From an uncultured Collinsella sp. (GTDB lineage: Bacteria; Actinomycetota; Coriobacteriia; Coriobacteriales; Coriobacteriaceae), in assembly GCA_900544875.1 (NCBI GenBank), contig UQWS01000001.1:1-64000 (forward strand): 64,000 bases of DNA. Reading direction: 5' to 3'. Positions 33,452 through 42,488 of the stretch are shown piece after piece. The notes under the pieces are model-generated. The model searched no databases. It was given only the letters and a program-made list of their open reading frames with translations, and had not been told where the DNA came from. A program made the position numbers and the translations under genes. Every line of letters begins with the position of its first letter. Position 1 is the stretch's first letter.

Positions 33452-34870
33452 ATGGCCCTCATCACTTCGTACCACGTCCCCGGCCTTTACGTCGAGGACC
33501 ACAGCATCGACGTCCCCCTTGACTGGCGCGGCCTGGAGCCGATGCTCCTGGCCGTCGGCAGCACCATGCGCCGCGGCGCTATGCCGGCGCCCATCGCCGG
33601 CGCGCCCGAGAGCATCAAGCTCTTCTACCGTGTGGTTTGCGCGCCCGACCGCATCAACGACGATCTGCCACTGCTCCTGTTTTTGCAGGGCGGCCCCGGC
33701 GGCGAGAGCCCGCGTCCGCTGTCGCCCACAAGCGACGGCTGGATCGAGGAGGCCGTCAAGTACTTCCGCGTGGTCCTTCCCGACCAGCGCGGCACCGGAC
33801 GCAGTAGCTGCGTGGACGGACGCACGATCAAGGCACTGGGTGATCGCGCAACGGCCGCCGGCGCCGATACAGCACGCTCGCAGGCGGATTTCCTCAAGCG
33901 CCATCTTGCCAGCTCCATCGTGCGCGATTTTGAGTACCTGCGCCTGGTGGGCTTTGGCGGCAAGCCCTGGGTCACACTGGGGCAGAGCTACGGCGGCTTT
34001 TTGACGTTGAGCTATCTGTCGCTCTTCCCCGAGGGCGTGGCGGCAAGCTTTACCTGCGGCGGCATTCCGCACGTGCCGGCGAGCGCCAGCGAGGTCTACG
34101 CGCACACCTTCCCACGCATGGCAGCCAAGACGCAGCAGTATTACGACCGCTACCCCGCCGACGTCGAGCGCGTGGCGGCCCTGGCAGATGCCCTCGAGGA
34201 GCAAAAGCCCGTGTTGCTCGACGGCTCGCCGATGACGGTCGAGCGCCTACAGCTCATGGGCAGCGACTTTGGCATGAAGCCGAGCTTTGAGCGCATGCAT
34301 TGGATTATCGATCACGCGTTTGTTACAGGCGACGGTACACTGAGCTGCGGCTTCTCGGTATCCGACAGCTTTTTGATGCGCGCCTTCGAGCGTACCAACA
34401 CGCGCACGAATCCGCTGTACTGGACGCTGCAGGAGTTCATATACGCCGACGGTGACACTATGCCCATTGGCTGGGCCGCAGCTGAAGAGAAGGCACACCG
34501 CGCCGAGTTCGACACCCTCGCGCGCCCGCTCATGTTTACCGGCGAGGCCATGTTCCCGTGGATGTTCGAGCAGATGCCCGAGCTCAAGCCCTTCAAGCCC
34601 GCCATGGACCTGCTGATGGAAGACACCAGCTGGGACAAGATCTATGACCCGCAGCGCCTGGCCTGCAACGAGGTGCCGCTCCAGGCCGCGGTGTACTTCG
34701 ATGACATGTACGTCGATTCGAGTCTGCAGCTCGACACGCTCAGCCGCGTGGGCAACTCGCACGCCTGGGTAACCAACGAGTTCGAGCACGACGGCCTGCA
34801 CGGCAGTATGGTATTCAAGCACCTCTTCGACGAGGCCCTCAACCGCGGAGACCTGCGCCAGATCTTCTAG
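33452..34870 (+). CDS. Proline iminopeptidase-like alpha/beta hydrolase (family S33)
   Basis: A 472-residue alpha/beta hydrolase. LFLQGGPGGESPRPL holds the oxyanion-hole region, VLPDQRGTGRSSC follows, and the nucleophile elbow is LGQSYGGFLTLS. The charge-relay aspartate is probably in YFDDMYVDSSL and the histidine in EHDGLHGSMVF, near the C-terminus. These match prolyl aminopeptidases that remove N-terminal proline. The ATG at 33452 follows GGAAG; an in-frame ATG at 33371 lacks a site. It lies between proB and proA on the opposite strand, which links it to proline by context, though substrate is not proven. Confidence 0.85.
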   Translation: MALITSYHVPGLYVEDHSIDVPLDWRGLEPMLLAVGSTMRRGAMPAPIAGAPESIKLFYRVVCAPDRINDDLPLLLFLQGGPGGESPRPLSPTSDGWIEEAVKYFRVVLPDQRGTGRSSCVDGRTIKALGDRATAAGADTARSQADFLKRHLASSIVRDFEYLRLVGFGGKPWVTLGQSYGGFLTLSYLSLFPEGVAASFTCGGIPHVPASASEVYAHTFPRMAAKTQQYYDRYPADVERVAALADALEEQKPVLLDGSPMTVERLQLMGSDFGMKPSFERMHWIIDHAFVTGDGTLSCGFSVSDSFLMRAFERTNTRTNPLYWTLQEFIYADGDTMPIGWAAAEEKAHRAEFDTLARPLMFTGEAMFPWMFEQMPELKPFKPAMDLLMEDTSWDKIYDPQRLACNEVPLQAAVYFDDMYVDSSLQLDTLSRVGNSHAWVTNEFEHDGLHGSMVFKHLFDEALNRGDLRQIF

Positions 34871-34873
34871 CAA

Positions 34874-34922
34874 AGGAGTGTCCCAAAGTGCCGGCACATA
34901 AGGAACGTCCCCAAGTGCCGGA
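34874..34922. repeat. Dispersed repeat, GTGCCGGCAC family (copy 1)
   Basis: Reads GTGTCCCAAAGTGCCGGCAC, then GGAACGTCCCCAAGTGCCGG. The same units recur at 47586-47662. It contains the palindrome GTGCCGGCAC. Sits between the peptidase stop and the proB terminator. Confidence 0.8.
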
Positions 34923-34926
34923 AAAG

Positions 34927-34970
34927 GAGAGGCAGCACTGCTGGCAAAACGAGCCGCAGCGCTGCCTCTC
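34927..34970 (-). terminator. proB terminator
   Basis: GAGAGGCAGC (34927-34936) and GCTGCCTCTC (34961-34970) form a perfect 10-bp stem immediately after the proB stop, followed on the minus strand by CTTTTCC. Confidence 0.82.
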
Positions 34971-34971
34971 T

Positions 34972-36099
34972 TTATGCAAACACTATCAAGTTGTCCCTAT
35001 GGATCGCGGGCTTCTCGGCCAGGTCTGCGAGCAGGCGGTTGCTGGCAATCTGGTCCTGGCGGCGGCCGGCGGCAAGCTCCAGCACGTCCGAATCGGCCTC
35101 GGCGATACCACGGGCGACAACCATGCCGCTCGGGTCGCACACGTCGAGCACATCGCCCTCGGAAAACACGCCATCGACCTCGCGAATACCCACCGCGAGC
35201 AGCGACGAACCGCGGCTGACCAGCGCCTTCGCAGCACCATCATCGACCGTCACCGAGCCATGTGCCTTGTCACCCAGCGCGATCCACAGCTTGCGCGGCG
35301 CAATGTCCAGGCGCTCCGCCGGCGGATCGAACAGCGTGCCCACGCTCTCGCCGCGGGCGAGGCGCACGAGTGCATCGGGCTCCTCACCCGAGCAAATCAC
35401 GCTCTGAATGCCCGCCGTCATCAGGATGCGGCTCGCGCGAATCTTGGTGATCATGCCGCCCGTGCCCACCGAGGTCGAAGAATCGCCCGCCGAGGCGATA
35501 ATCTTGGCATCGATCTTATGCACGACAGGAACAAACTCGGCCGTGGGGTCCTCATGCGGATTGGCAGTATAAAGGCCATCGATGTCCGAGAGCGTCACGC
35601 ACAGATCGGCAGAAACCAGGCAGCTCACAAGCGCCGCCAGTGTGTCGTTGTCGCCAAACTTGATCTCATCGACGGTAACGGTATCGTTCTCGTTGACGAC
35701 CGGCACCACGCCAAGCTCCACGAGGCGCAACAGGGCGTCGCGCGCATGCAGGTAGGACGTGCGACGGGCCGTGTCGTGGCGCGTGAGCAGTACGAGCGAG
35801 GTGAGCAGGTCACGCGCATGAAACTCCTCGTCGTAGGCCGACGAGATGATGCACTGACCAGCCGAGGCGCAGGCCTGCAGGCTCGGCAGGTCGCCGACCG
35901 GCTTGCGGTCGAAGCCCAACACGGGATAGCCACAGGCGATAGCGCCCGAGCTCACCACGACCAGGCGCCAGCCAAGCTCGCGCAGCGCTGCGGCCTGGTC
36001 GGCAAGTCCGCCGATAAAGGCGCGGTTGACCTTGCCGTCGGCGCCCACCACCGTGGACGAACCGATCTTTACCACCATCGTTTTATAAGAAGTCGTCAT
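34972..36099 (-). CDS. proB: Glutamate 5-kinase with PUA domain
   Basis: First enzyme of proline synthesis, 375 residues. The amino-acid-kinase domain contains VVKIGSSTVVG, LVVVSSGAIACG, LTRHDTARR, NENDTVTVDEIKFGDND and GTGGMITKIRASRIL. The C-terminal PUA domain starts about residue 285 (SSLLAVGIREVDGVFSEGD). The enzyme is normally feedback-inhibited by proline. It begins 79 bp after the pncB stop in the same direction, so read-through from pncB is possible. The usual proBA adjacency is broken by the convergent peptidase gene. Confidence 0.96.
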   Translation of the reverse strand: MTTSYKTMVVKIGSSTVVGADGKVNRAFIGGLADQAAALRELGWRLVVVSSGAIACGYPVLGFDRKPVGDLPSLQACASAGQCIISSAYDEEFHARDLLTSLVLLTRHDTARRTSYLHARDALLRLVELGVVPVVNENDTVTVDEIKFGDNDTLAALVSCLVSADLCVTLSDIDGLYTANPHEDPTAEFVPVVHKIDAKIIASAGDSSTSVGTGGMITKIRASRILMTAGIQSVICSGEEPDALVRLARGESVGTLFDPPAERLDIAPRKLWIALGDKAHGSVTVDDGAAKALVSRGSSLLAVGIREVDGVFSEGDVLDVCDPSGMVVARGIAEADSDVLELAAGRRQDQIASNRLLADLAEKPAIHRDNLIVFA

Positions 36100-36178
36100 A
36101 CGTCAAACCAATCAACTGTTCAGCGAACGGCCGAGCTGGCGGCCAAGGGAGCGTGACTCGCCCCTACCGCCCAAGGAA

Positions 36179-37684
36179 TTAGTGAGCCCAGGGAAAGGCA
36201 GAAGCCGCGGCCATGTTCTTACGCACGAGCTCGTCGCGCACCTGAGCCAGGCCCTGCTCCATACCCACCACATAGGTCTGCGGGTACAGGAAGCGCTTGA
36301 AAGCTGCGTCCAGATGGTCGAGCGCCCAAGCACAGCGCTCGCGCGCGTCCTGGATGCTCTCACGCGGAGCCACCGCACTGCCATCGCGCACGATCGGCAC
36401 CAGCAGCTCGCGATACTCAAGTTCGGACACGTCGGTCACCAGGGCGGCATCATTCACGGCCACGAGGGTATTGCCGCGCGCGGTGCCCTCCCCCGCCAGA
36501 TGGTCCTCGTCGTAGATCATGTCGCAGACCGGGCCGCCAAAGCCGTCATAATAACGGCGCACGCGTTGCACACCCGGGATCGTGCGCTTGTAGGGCTGCT
36601 CGGAGAGCTTGACCACCGGCGTCCATGGATCTGCCTCGCTCGCACGGCGGGCGGAAAGCTTGTACACGCCGCCCAGCGCCGGCTGGTCATAGCAGGTCGC
36701 AAGCTTGGTACCCACGCCAAAGCTGTCGATGGGCGCGCCCTGGTCGAGCAGCGACTGAATCGTGTACTCATCCAGATCGTTAGAAACCGAGATCCCCACA
36801 TAGGGCAGGCCCTCGGCATCAAAACGGCCACGAACATACTTGGAGAGCTTGGCGAGGTCGCCGGAGTCGATGCGAATAGCCGACAGACGCTCGCCCACCG
36901 CCTCCATCTCCTTGGCAACCGTAATGGCATGCTCGCAGCCCTCACGTACGTCGTAGGTGTCGATGAGCAGCGTGCAGTTCTTGGGACTCGACTTAGCAAA
37001 AGCCCGGAATGCCTCGAGCTCGGAATCGAAGCTCATCACCCAGCTGTGCGCATGAGTGCCAAAGACGGGAATACCGTAGCGGCGGCCGGCGAGCACATTG
37101 GATGTAGAGGAGCAGCCGGCAACGTAGCTCGCGCGCGCGACGGCCAGCCCGCCATCGGGACCCTGGGCGCGGCGCAGGCCAAACTCGGCAACGGGACGGC
37201 CGTCCGCCGCCAGCACCACGCGCGCCGTCTTGGTAGCGACAAGCGTCTGGAAGCCGACAATGTTGAGCAACGCCGTTTCGAGCAGCTGGCACTCCAGCGC
37301 GGGGCCGGTGACGCGCACCATGGGCTCGCGCGGAAAGACGAGCTCGCCCTCGGGCACGGCGTCAATGTTCACATGCGCGCGGAAGTTGCGCAGGTAGTCG
37401 AGGAATGCGGGCTTAAACATCGAGCCGCCGGCCGGAGCCTGGAGCGAAGCTAGATAGTCGATGTCCTCGGGCGTAAAGCGCAGGTTCTCGACAAGCTCGG
37501 GCAGCTCGGCGGTGCCGCACATGACGGCATACGCGCTGCCGAAGGGATGGTCGCGGTAAAACGCCGTAAAGCAACCCTGCTCATTGGCCTTGCCGCTCTC
37601 CCACAGGCCCTGGGCCATAGTGAGTTCGTACAGATCAGTGAGCATTGCAATGTCGGTGGGATGCGAGATGTCGGTCAAAGCCAT
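36179..37684 (-). CDS. pncB: Nicotinate phosphoribosyltransferase
   Basis: NAD salvage enzyme of 501 residues that joins nicotinate to PRPP. LTDLYELTMAQGLWESG is the hallmark N-terminus. The phosphorylated histidine is expected in PVFGTHAHSWVMSF. IRIDSGDLAKLSK, GISVSNDLDEY and SFGVGTKLATC follow. Length fits the longer Actinobacteria/Firmicutes class. GAAAGG precedes the ATG. Likely first gene of a transcript that may include proB. Complements the aspartate-oxidase-like gene as another route to NAD. Confidence 0.95.
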   Translation of the reverse strand: MALTDISHPTDIAMLTDLYELTMAQGLWESGKANEQGCFTAFYRDHPFGSAYAVMCGTAELPELVENLRFTPEDIDYLASLQAPAGGSMFKPAFLDYLRNFRAHVNIDAVPEGELVFPREPMVRVTGPALECQLLETALLNIVGFQTLVATKTARVVLAADGRPVAEFGLRRAQGPDGGLAVARASYVAGCSSTSNVLAGRRYGIPVFGTHAHSWVMSFDSELEAFRAFAKSSPKNCTLLIDTYDVREGCEHAITVAKEMEAVGERLSAIRIDSGDLAKLSKYVRGRFDAEGLPYVGISVSNDLDEYTIQSLLDQGAPIDSFGVGTKLATCYDQPALGGVYKLSARRASEADPWTPVVKLSEQPYKRTIPGVQRVRRYYDGFGGPVCDMIYDEDHLAGEGTARGNTLVAVNDAALVTDVSELEYRELLVPIVRDGSAVAPRESIQDARERCAWALDHLDAAFKRFLYPQTYVVGMEQGLAQVRDELVRKNMAAASAFPWAH

Positions 37685-37765
37685 GGGGCGACCTTTCGGA
37701 TGCGTTGTGCAGAGGTTGAGGGTTGGCGAGGCGGGCGTGCGGGCATGGAGCCCAGCGCGAACAGG

Positions 37766-38206
37766 CTAAAGCAGGCCCATGCTGGTCAGGATCGTGTAGC
37801 CCATAAAGATGACAAACGCGATGAGGGCAAGGACAATGATGATTTTTTGAGCCGGCGCCATACCGGGGATCTCGTTCTCACCCGCAGGCTCCTTGGAGGT
37901 AACCATGCGCTGGGCAAAGCTCATCTCGTCACGGCTCGGCTTGGGATCGACGGACTTGGGACGAGCGGCCTTTTTAGGCTGAGGTTTGGGCGCGGCAGGC
38001 GCGGGCTTCGCGGCGGCGGGCCTGGGCGCGGGGGCGACGTTCGCGGCGGCCTCCTCGGCCTTCTCGCGCTCGGCACGCAGGGCGGTCAGCTCCTCACGCT
38101 CGCGACGTGCCTCTTCCTGGGCCTCGCGGCGGGCCTTCTCGGCGCGGAGCTCTTCCAACTCGGCGCGTTCCTCGGCAGACAGTGGTTGGGACTCAAGCTC
38201 GGCCAT
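37766..38206 (-). CDS. Small coiled-coil protein with C-terminal membrane anchor
   Basis: A 146-residue protein I do not recognise. Residues 8 to about 62 are a Glu/Arg/Ala-rich helix with coiled-coil character (ERAELEELRAEKARREAQ). Residues about 65-95 are Pro/Ala/Lys-rich, and the last about 22 residues form one membrane helix (IIIVLALIAFVIFMGYTIL). This is a tail-anchored layout. The ATG at 38206 follows AAAGGG; the frame opens at 38242. It lies 65 bp downstream of tRNA-Ala and 81 bp upstream of pncB. Confidence 0.7.
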   Translation of the reverse strand: MAELESQPLSAEERAELEELRAEKARREAQEEARREREELTALRAEREKAEEAAANVAPAPRPAAAKPAPAAPKPQPKKAARPKSVDPKPSRDEMSFAQRMVTSKEPAGENEIPGMAPAQKIIIVLALIAFVIFMGYTILTSMGLL

Positions 38207-38270
38207 GGTACAGCCCTTTCTTTTAAAAAAAGCCGCCGACACAATGTCAGCGGCTTATCAAATCCAAGGG

Positions 38271-38343
38271 TGGAGACGAAGGGAGTCGAACCCTCGGCCT
38301 CTGCCATGCGACGGCAGCGCTCTCCCAACTGAGCTACGTCCCC
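38271..38343 (-). tRNA. tRNA-Ala(CGC)
   Basis: 73 nt. Acceptor GGGGACG pairs with CGTCTCC (one G-U); D-arm GCTC-AGTTGGGA-GAGC; anticodon stem CTGCC/GGCAG with loop GTCGCAT giving CGC; T-arm GAGGG-TTCGACT-CCCTT. Discriminator A; CCA is not encoded. Confidence 0.95.
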
Positions 38344-38494
38344 AGGACAAGTCGATATTTTACCTACGGCTCGCCAACTGTCAACGCCCAATAACCAGTC
38401 TTTTTAGGGCGTGGCTATTTTGACAACTTTTCGAGCAGGCGATCCTCTCGATGATTTTTTAATCCCCGTCCCAGAAAAATCATCGGCGAATGTG

Positions 38495-39433
38495 CTACTT
38501 TGCGCTGGTGAGGACGCCGGTGGTGTCGAACGCCGGGGTGAAGCTCTCGTCTACCGCTCCGCCTTCTTGCCAAAACATCGTCGTAAAGCCCAGGTCGTCG
38601 GCATGGTCGAGCACCTGCTCGTACTCCTCGCGCGTCACGGCGCGCGCCAGGTCGCCGCCTTGTTCGCGCATGAGGGCATTGGGCGTGTACTGGTTCATGA
38701 CCGAGATCGGCACGTCGCCCACCGTCTGCCACACCAGGTCCAACACGCGGCACGAATCGTCCGCATGCCCCGGCAGCACCAGATGACGCACGATTATGCC
38801 GCGCTTCATGAGCCCGTCCCCGTCTACCAGCTCTCCCCCGCGGCGCTCAATCTCGCGCGCCATCTGGGCCAGACCCGACACGGCCACGCGCGGGTAGTCC
38901 TTAATATGAGAAAGCGACTGCGCAAGCGCCGCATTGGCATACTTAAAGTCGGTAAGCCACACGTCGACCAAATCGCCGAGCGCCGCCACGGCACTCGCGC
39001 GCTCATAACCGCTCGTGTTGTAGACGATTGGAATGACCAGTCCGCGCTCCCGAGCTGCGGCAATCGCGGCCGGCAGCAGGTGAGCATAATGCGTCGCAGT
39101 CACCAGGTTGATGTTGTTGGCGCCCTGGTCCTGCAGTTCCAGCATAATCTCGACCAGGCGCTCGGGCGAAATCTCAAGGCCAAAATTGCCGGTCGAGATC
39201 TCGTGGTTCTGGCAGTAGATACATTTAAGCGAGCAGCCGCTAAAGAAGATCGTGCCCGAACCGACCTCGCCCGAGATAGGCGGCTCCTCCCACATATGAA
39301 GCGCCGCGCGGGCCACCTTGAGCGTGTCATCGGCACCGCATACGCCGTGCGCACCCTCGTCGCGCACCGCACCGCAACGGCGCGGACACAAATGGCAGGC
39401 GGGCGAAAAAAGTTCGGTCAACGGCGTCGGCAT
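38495..39433 (-). CDS. Radical SAM protein, pyruvate formate-lyase activase-like
   Basis: A 312-residue radical SAM enzyme of the COG1313 (PflX-like) type. The cluster-binding CxxxCxxC is in FFSGCSLKCIYCQNHEIS. A cysteine-rich N-terminus (CHLCPRRCG, HGVCGAD) may hold a further metal site. NTSGYE and DVWLTDFKY are typical of the family. The ATG at 39433 lies 9 bases after GGAG; an in-frame ATG at 39448 is too close to it. The substrate is unknown; no glycyl radical enzyme lies nearby. Monocistronic. Confidence 0.85.
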   Translation of the reverse strand: MPTPLTELFSPACHLCPRRCGAVRDEGAHGVCGADDTLKVARAALHMWEEPPISGEVGSGTIFFSGCSLKCIYCQNHEISTGNFGLEISPERLVEIMLELQDQGANNINLVTATHYAHLLPAAIAAARERGLVIPIVYNTSGYERASAVAALGDLVDVWLTDFKYANAALAQSLSHIKDYPRVAVSGLAQMAREIERRGGELVDGDGLMKRGIIVRHLVLPGHADDSCRVLDLVWQTVGDVPISVMNQYTPNALMREQGGDLARAVTREEYEQVLDHADDLGFTTMFWQEGGAVDESFTPAFDTTGVLTSAK

Positions 39434-39570
39434 AAAAACATGCTCCAAAACAACGATTCAGCAGCTCAAACGTAAAGGGACCAACCGCACAGACGGCTCG
39501 AGCCCAAGGCGCCGTAATCGTCCGACACGATTTTTGTAATGTCAAGACTGGAATCGATAAAGTGCCGCTT

Positions 39571-39727
39571 TATGATGTAGGTATTCCGCCCCCCGCGGAG
39601 CAACTGGGTGAACCGTCGCGTTTATTTAGGGAGCCCACACAGTCGTACCTAGTACAGGTATCCTTCGTTGTTAAGGACGCTGGAACAGTCGATGAGGGCA
39701 CCCACCTGTTTTAGGTGGGTTCATTTT
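39571..39727 (+). ncRNA. Candidate structured RNA with promoter-like start and terminator
   Basis: A TATGAT -10-like box (39571-39576) precedes consecutive hairpins: TCCGC/GCGGA (39585-39599), TACCT/AGGTA (39646-39660) and TCCTT/AAGGA (39661-39677). These are followed by a terminator, ACCCACCT (39700-39707) with AGGTGGGT (39713-39720), then a T-rich tract. No ORF is conserved here. GGGTG at 39606-39610 could alternatively pair with CACCC of the terminator, so an attenuator is possible. I could not match it to a known RNA family. The remaining part of 39434-39957 holds one short palindrome, GGTGGTTTT/AAAACCACC at 39740-39766. Confidence 0.5.
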
Positions 39728-39957
39728 CGTAACGTGGGGGGTGGTTTTTATTTGCCGAAAACCACCATTACAGCCCATATGGATCCCCGCCGGTATCCCG
39801 ACAATCCATCGACAACATCCCATTATCTGGTAAGCGCGTGATTATCGCTGCGTGCAATTCCATGCACCCCCCTTGGTCGAGTATCATGGTTCGGCTATGC
39901 CCTTTGCGCTTAGCAACCTTTGACCTTTTCCTTCGACGCTTGGCGGTTTTTAGATTC

Positions 39958-41157
39958 ATGGCTTCATCCCCGAGCTACATACCGTATCTATGCGTGGCAG
40001 CGGCGGCCTTTATCACGACCTTCCTCATGGTGCCCCTGGTCAAGCGCTTGGCAATTAAGCTCGACGCCGTCGACTATCCTTCCAAGCGCCGCATCAACAC
40101 CAAGCCCATCCCGCGTTTGGGCGGAACGGCGGTGTTTTTGGGCCTGGTCGTTGCCTGCATTGTGCAAATCCTAGGCACCTGGCACCTAGGCTGGCCGCCC
40201 GTCCTGGTGCCGCACCCGCGCCTTCACATTAGCTATCCTATGCTGGCCCTCTCCTTTACCGTCATCTTTGCGACCGGCGCTATCGACGACGTCTTCCAGC
40301 TCAAGCCCAAGCAAAAGCTAGCCGGACAGGTCCTCGCCGCGCTTATCGCCTGTATCGGCGGCCTGCGGATCGGCGTCATCGTCAACCCGTTTGCCCCCGG
40401 CGAGATCATGCTCGGATGGCTCGCCTACCCCATCACCGTGATCTATCTGGTGGCATTCACCAACATCATTAACCTCATCGACGGCCTCGACGGCTTGGCC
40501 ACGGGCATCTGCGGCATCGCGTCGTTCACCATGTTTTCGATGGCCGTTCTCTCGGGCCGCATCGACGCCGCCGCGCTCTCCATTGCGCTCTTTGGCGCCT
40601 GTCTGGCCTTTTTGCGCTACAACTTCAACCCCGCAAGCATCTTCTTGGGCGACTCGGGGTCGTTGCTTCTGGGCTTTGCACTGGGCTCCATCTCGCTGCT
40701 CAACGTGAGCCGCACCGCCGCGCTCACCTCGCTTATCATCCCGCTCATCGTTGCCGGCGTGCCCATCATCGACACGTTTAGCGCCATCGTGCGCCGCAAG
40801 CGCGCCCACATTAGCATCGGACAGGCCGACAAGGGCCACATCCACCACCGCCTGATCCAAGAGGGCTACAACCAAAAGCAAGCCGTACTGCTCATCTACG
40901 CCTGGTGCATCATGCTTTCGGCCGGCGCCGCCGCCATCAATCAGGTCGAAGTCCCCATGCGCGTGCTCATCTTTACCGTGCTCGCCATTGGCTCGGCGGC
41001 CTTCGCCAAGCACCTGCACCTGTTTGAGCCCGTACTGCGTCACCATTACAACAAGCGCACGCACGAGGACGAGCTCGTCACCCCCGACGACCCCGCCTTT
41101 AAGCAGGAGGAGCAGGCAGCCGAGGAACGTAAGGAAGAGCGCCACCACAAGCTCTAG
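39958..41157 (+). CDS. WecA/TagO-like undecaprenyl-phosphate sugar-1-phosphate transferase
   Basis: Polytopic membrane enzyme of 399 residues that loads the first GlcNAc-type phosphosugar on undecaprenyl phosphate. About ten or eleven hydrophobic helices. Catalytic signatures: AIDDVFQLKPKQKLAGQ, NLIDGLDGLATG, FLGDSGSLLLGF, and the histidine loop GHIHHRLIQEG. The C-terminal tail is Glu-rich. The start at 39958 puts the first membrane helix at the N-terminus; its ribosome site is weak and an ATG at 39886 is an alternative. Fits with the glycosyltransferases and flippase in the window as part of envelope glycan synthesis. Confidence 0.9.
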   Translation: MASSPSYIPYLCVAAAAFITTFLMVPLVKRLAIKLDAVDYPSKRRINTKPIPRLGGTAVFLGLVVACIVQILGTWHLGWPPVLVPHPRLHISYPMLALSFTVIFATGAIDDVFQLKPKQKLAGQVLAALIACIGGLRIGVIVNPFAPGEIMLGWLAYPITVIYLVAFTNIINLIDGLDGLATGICGIASFTMFSMAVLSGRIDAAALSIALFGACLAFLRYNFNPASIFLGDSGSLLLGFALGSISLLNVSRTAALTSLIIPLIVAGVPIIDTFSAIVRRKRAHISIGQADKGHIHHRLIQEGYNQKQAVLLIYAWCIMLSAGAAAINQVEVPMRVLIFTVLAIGSAAFAKHLHLFEPVLRHHYNKRTHEDELVTPDDPAFKQEEQAAEERKEERHHKL

Positions 41158-41328
41158 GGTAAGCTGCCGAGGATGCGCCCAGGTGCTGCCGGCCAAGCGC
41201 AGCCACACCGCCCCCATCGCACATGCCGCACCACGCGCGTCACTCTCCCGCCCCCTCGCCTACTCACATCCCGCCCCTCCAATAAACGCGTTATCATCTT
41301 GACTCATGAACATACGTTAGGAGCAATC

Positions 41329-42378
41329 ATGCCAAACGAGAACAGCTACGAAGTCGCGCTGCAAAAGAGCAACGCCATTCGCGAGGGCCTGGCAAAGACG
41401 CCCGAGAAGTTCACCATGCTCACCGGCGACCGCCCGACCGGACGCTTGCACCTGGGTCACTACTTCGGCACCCTCAAGGGCCGTGTTGAACTGCAGAACA
41501 TGGGCGCAAAGACCAACGTGCTCATCGCCGACTACCAGGTCATCACCGACCGCGACACCACCGAGCATATCCAGGACAACGTGTACAACATGGTCATGGA
41601 CTACCTTGCCTGCGGTATCGATCCCGACAAGACCATGATCTACGCGCACTCCGCCGTGCCCGCCGCCAACCAGCTCATACTGCCGTTCCTGTCGCTAGTG
41701 TCCGAGGCCGAGCTGGCGCGCAACCCCACCGTCAAGGCCGAGATGGAGGCCTCGGGCCACGAGCTCACCGGCCTTCTGCTCACCTACCCGGTGCACCAAG
41801 CCTGCGACATCCTGTTCTGTAAGGGCAATGTGGTGCCCGTCGGTCGCGACCAGCTGCCGCACATCGAGCTCACCCGCACCATCGCTCGCCGCTTTAACAA
41901 CCGCTACGGCAAGGTATTTCCCGAGGTCGAAGCGCTGCTGTCCGAGACCCCACTGCTACCCGGCCTTGACGGCCGCAAGATGAGCAAGAGCTACGGCAAC
42001 GCCATCAACATTTCGATGACCGCCGAGGAGACAGCCAAGCGCATCAAGAAGAGCCAGACCGACTCCGAGCGCATGATCACGTTTGATCCCGAGAACCGCC
42101 CCGGCGTGTCCGGCCTGCTTTCGACCGCCGCCATCTGCACCGGCCGTTCCGAAGTCGAGATTGCCGAGGAGATCGGCATGGGCGGCTCCGGCCAGCTCAA
42201 GAAGTACGTGACCGAGGCCGTCAACGAGTACTTCGCACCGATCCGCGAGCGTCGCCAGCGCTACGAGAACGATCTGGACTATGTGAAGGACGTCCTGCAT
42301 GAGGGCAACCGTCGCGCCAACGAGATTGCCGAGCAGACCCTGGCCGAGGTTCGAGACGCCATGGGCATGGTGTACTAG
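41329..42378 (+). CDS. trpS: Tryptophanyl-tRNA synthetase
   Basis: Class Ic synthetase of 349 residues. The HIGH-type motif is GRLHLGHYFGTLK, the KMSKS loop is GRKMSKSYGNAI, and LLTYPVHQACDILFCKG shapes the Trp pocket. The ATG at 41329 follows TTAGGAG; upstream in-frame starts to 41173 have no support. Single gene followed by a strong terminator; no T-box leader is obvious in the 170 bp upstream. Confidence 0.96.
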   Translation: MPNENSYEVALQKSNAIREGLAKTPEKFTMLTGDRPTGRLHLGHYFGTLKGRVELQNMGAKTNVLIADYQVITDRDTTEHIQDNVYNMVMDYLACGIDPDKTMIYAHSAVPAANQLILPFLSLVSEAELARNPTVKAEMEASGHELTGLLLTYPVHQACDILFCKGNVVPVGRDQLPHIELTRTIARRFNNRYGKVFPEVEALLSETPLLPGLDGRKMSKSYGNAINISMTAEETAKRIKKSQTDSERMITFDPENRPGVSGLLSTAAICTGRSEVEIAEEIGMGGSGQLKKYVTEAVNEYFAPIRERRQRYENDLDYVKDVLHEGNRRANEIAEQTLAEVRDAMGMVY

Positions 42379-42413
42379 ACCGATTTGCTGGCTTGAGCTT
42401 TCGATTGCTTTAG

Positions 42414-42441
42414 GGCGGGCGCTACGGCGTCCGCCTTTTTT
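42414..42441 (+). terminator. trpS terminator
   Basis: GGCGGGCGC (42414-42422) pairs with GCGTCCGCC (42427-42435) through one G-U pair, loop TACG, then six T. Confidence 0.92.
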
Positions 42442-42488
42442 GGAGCCGGACCGCTTCGGCTCCGTCCATCACACTCTCCCGACAAACA

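Noticed and set aside
39571..39727. 6S RNA or T-box as the identity of the structured transcript
   Set aside because: 6S RNA needs one long bulged hairpin, but this region folds as several short ones. GGGTGAACCG only loosely resembles the T-box sequence and is too far from the terminator.
39740..39766. GGTGGTTTT/AAAACCACC dyad as another copy of the palindrome family
   Set aside because: It lacks CAAAGG and the conserved loop and has the arms in reversed order, so shared origin is not supported.
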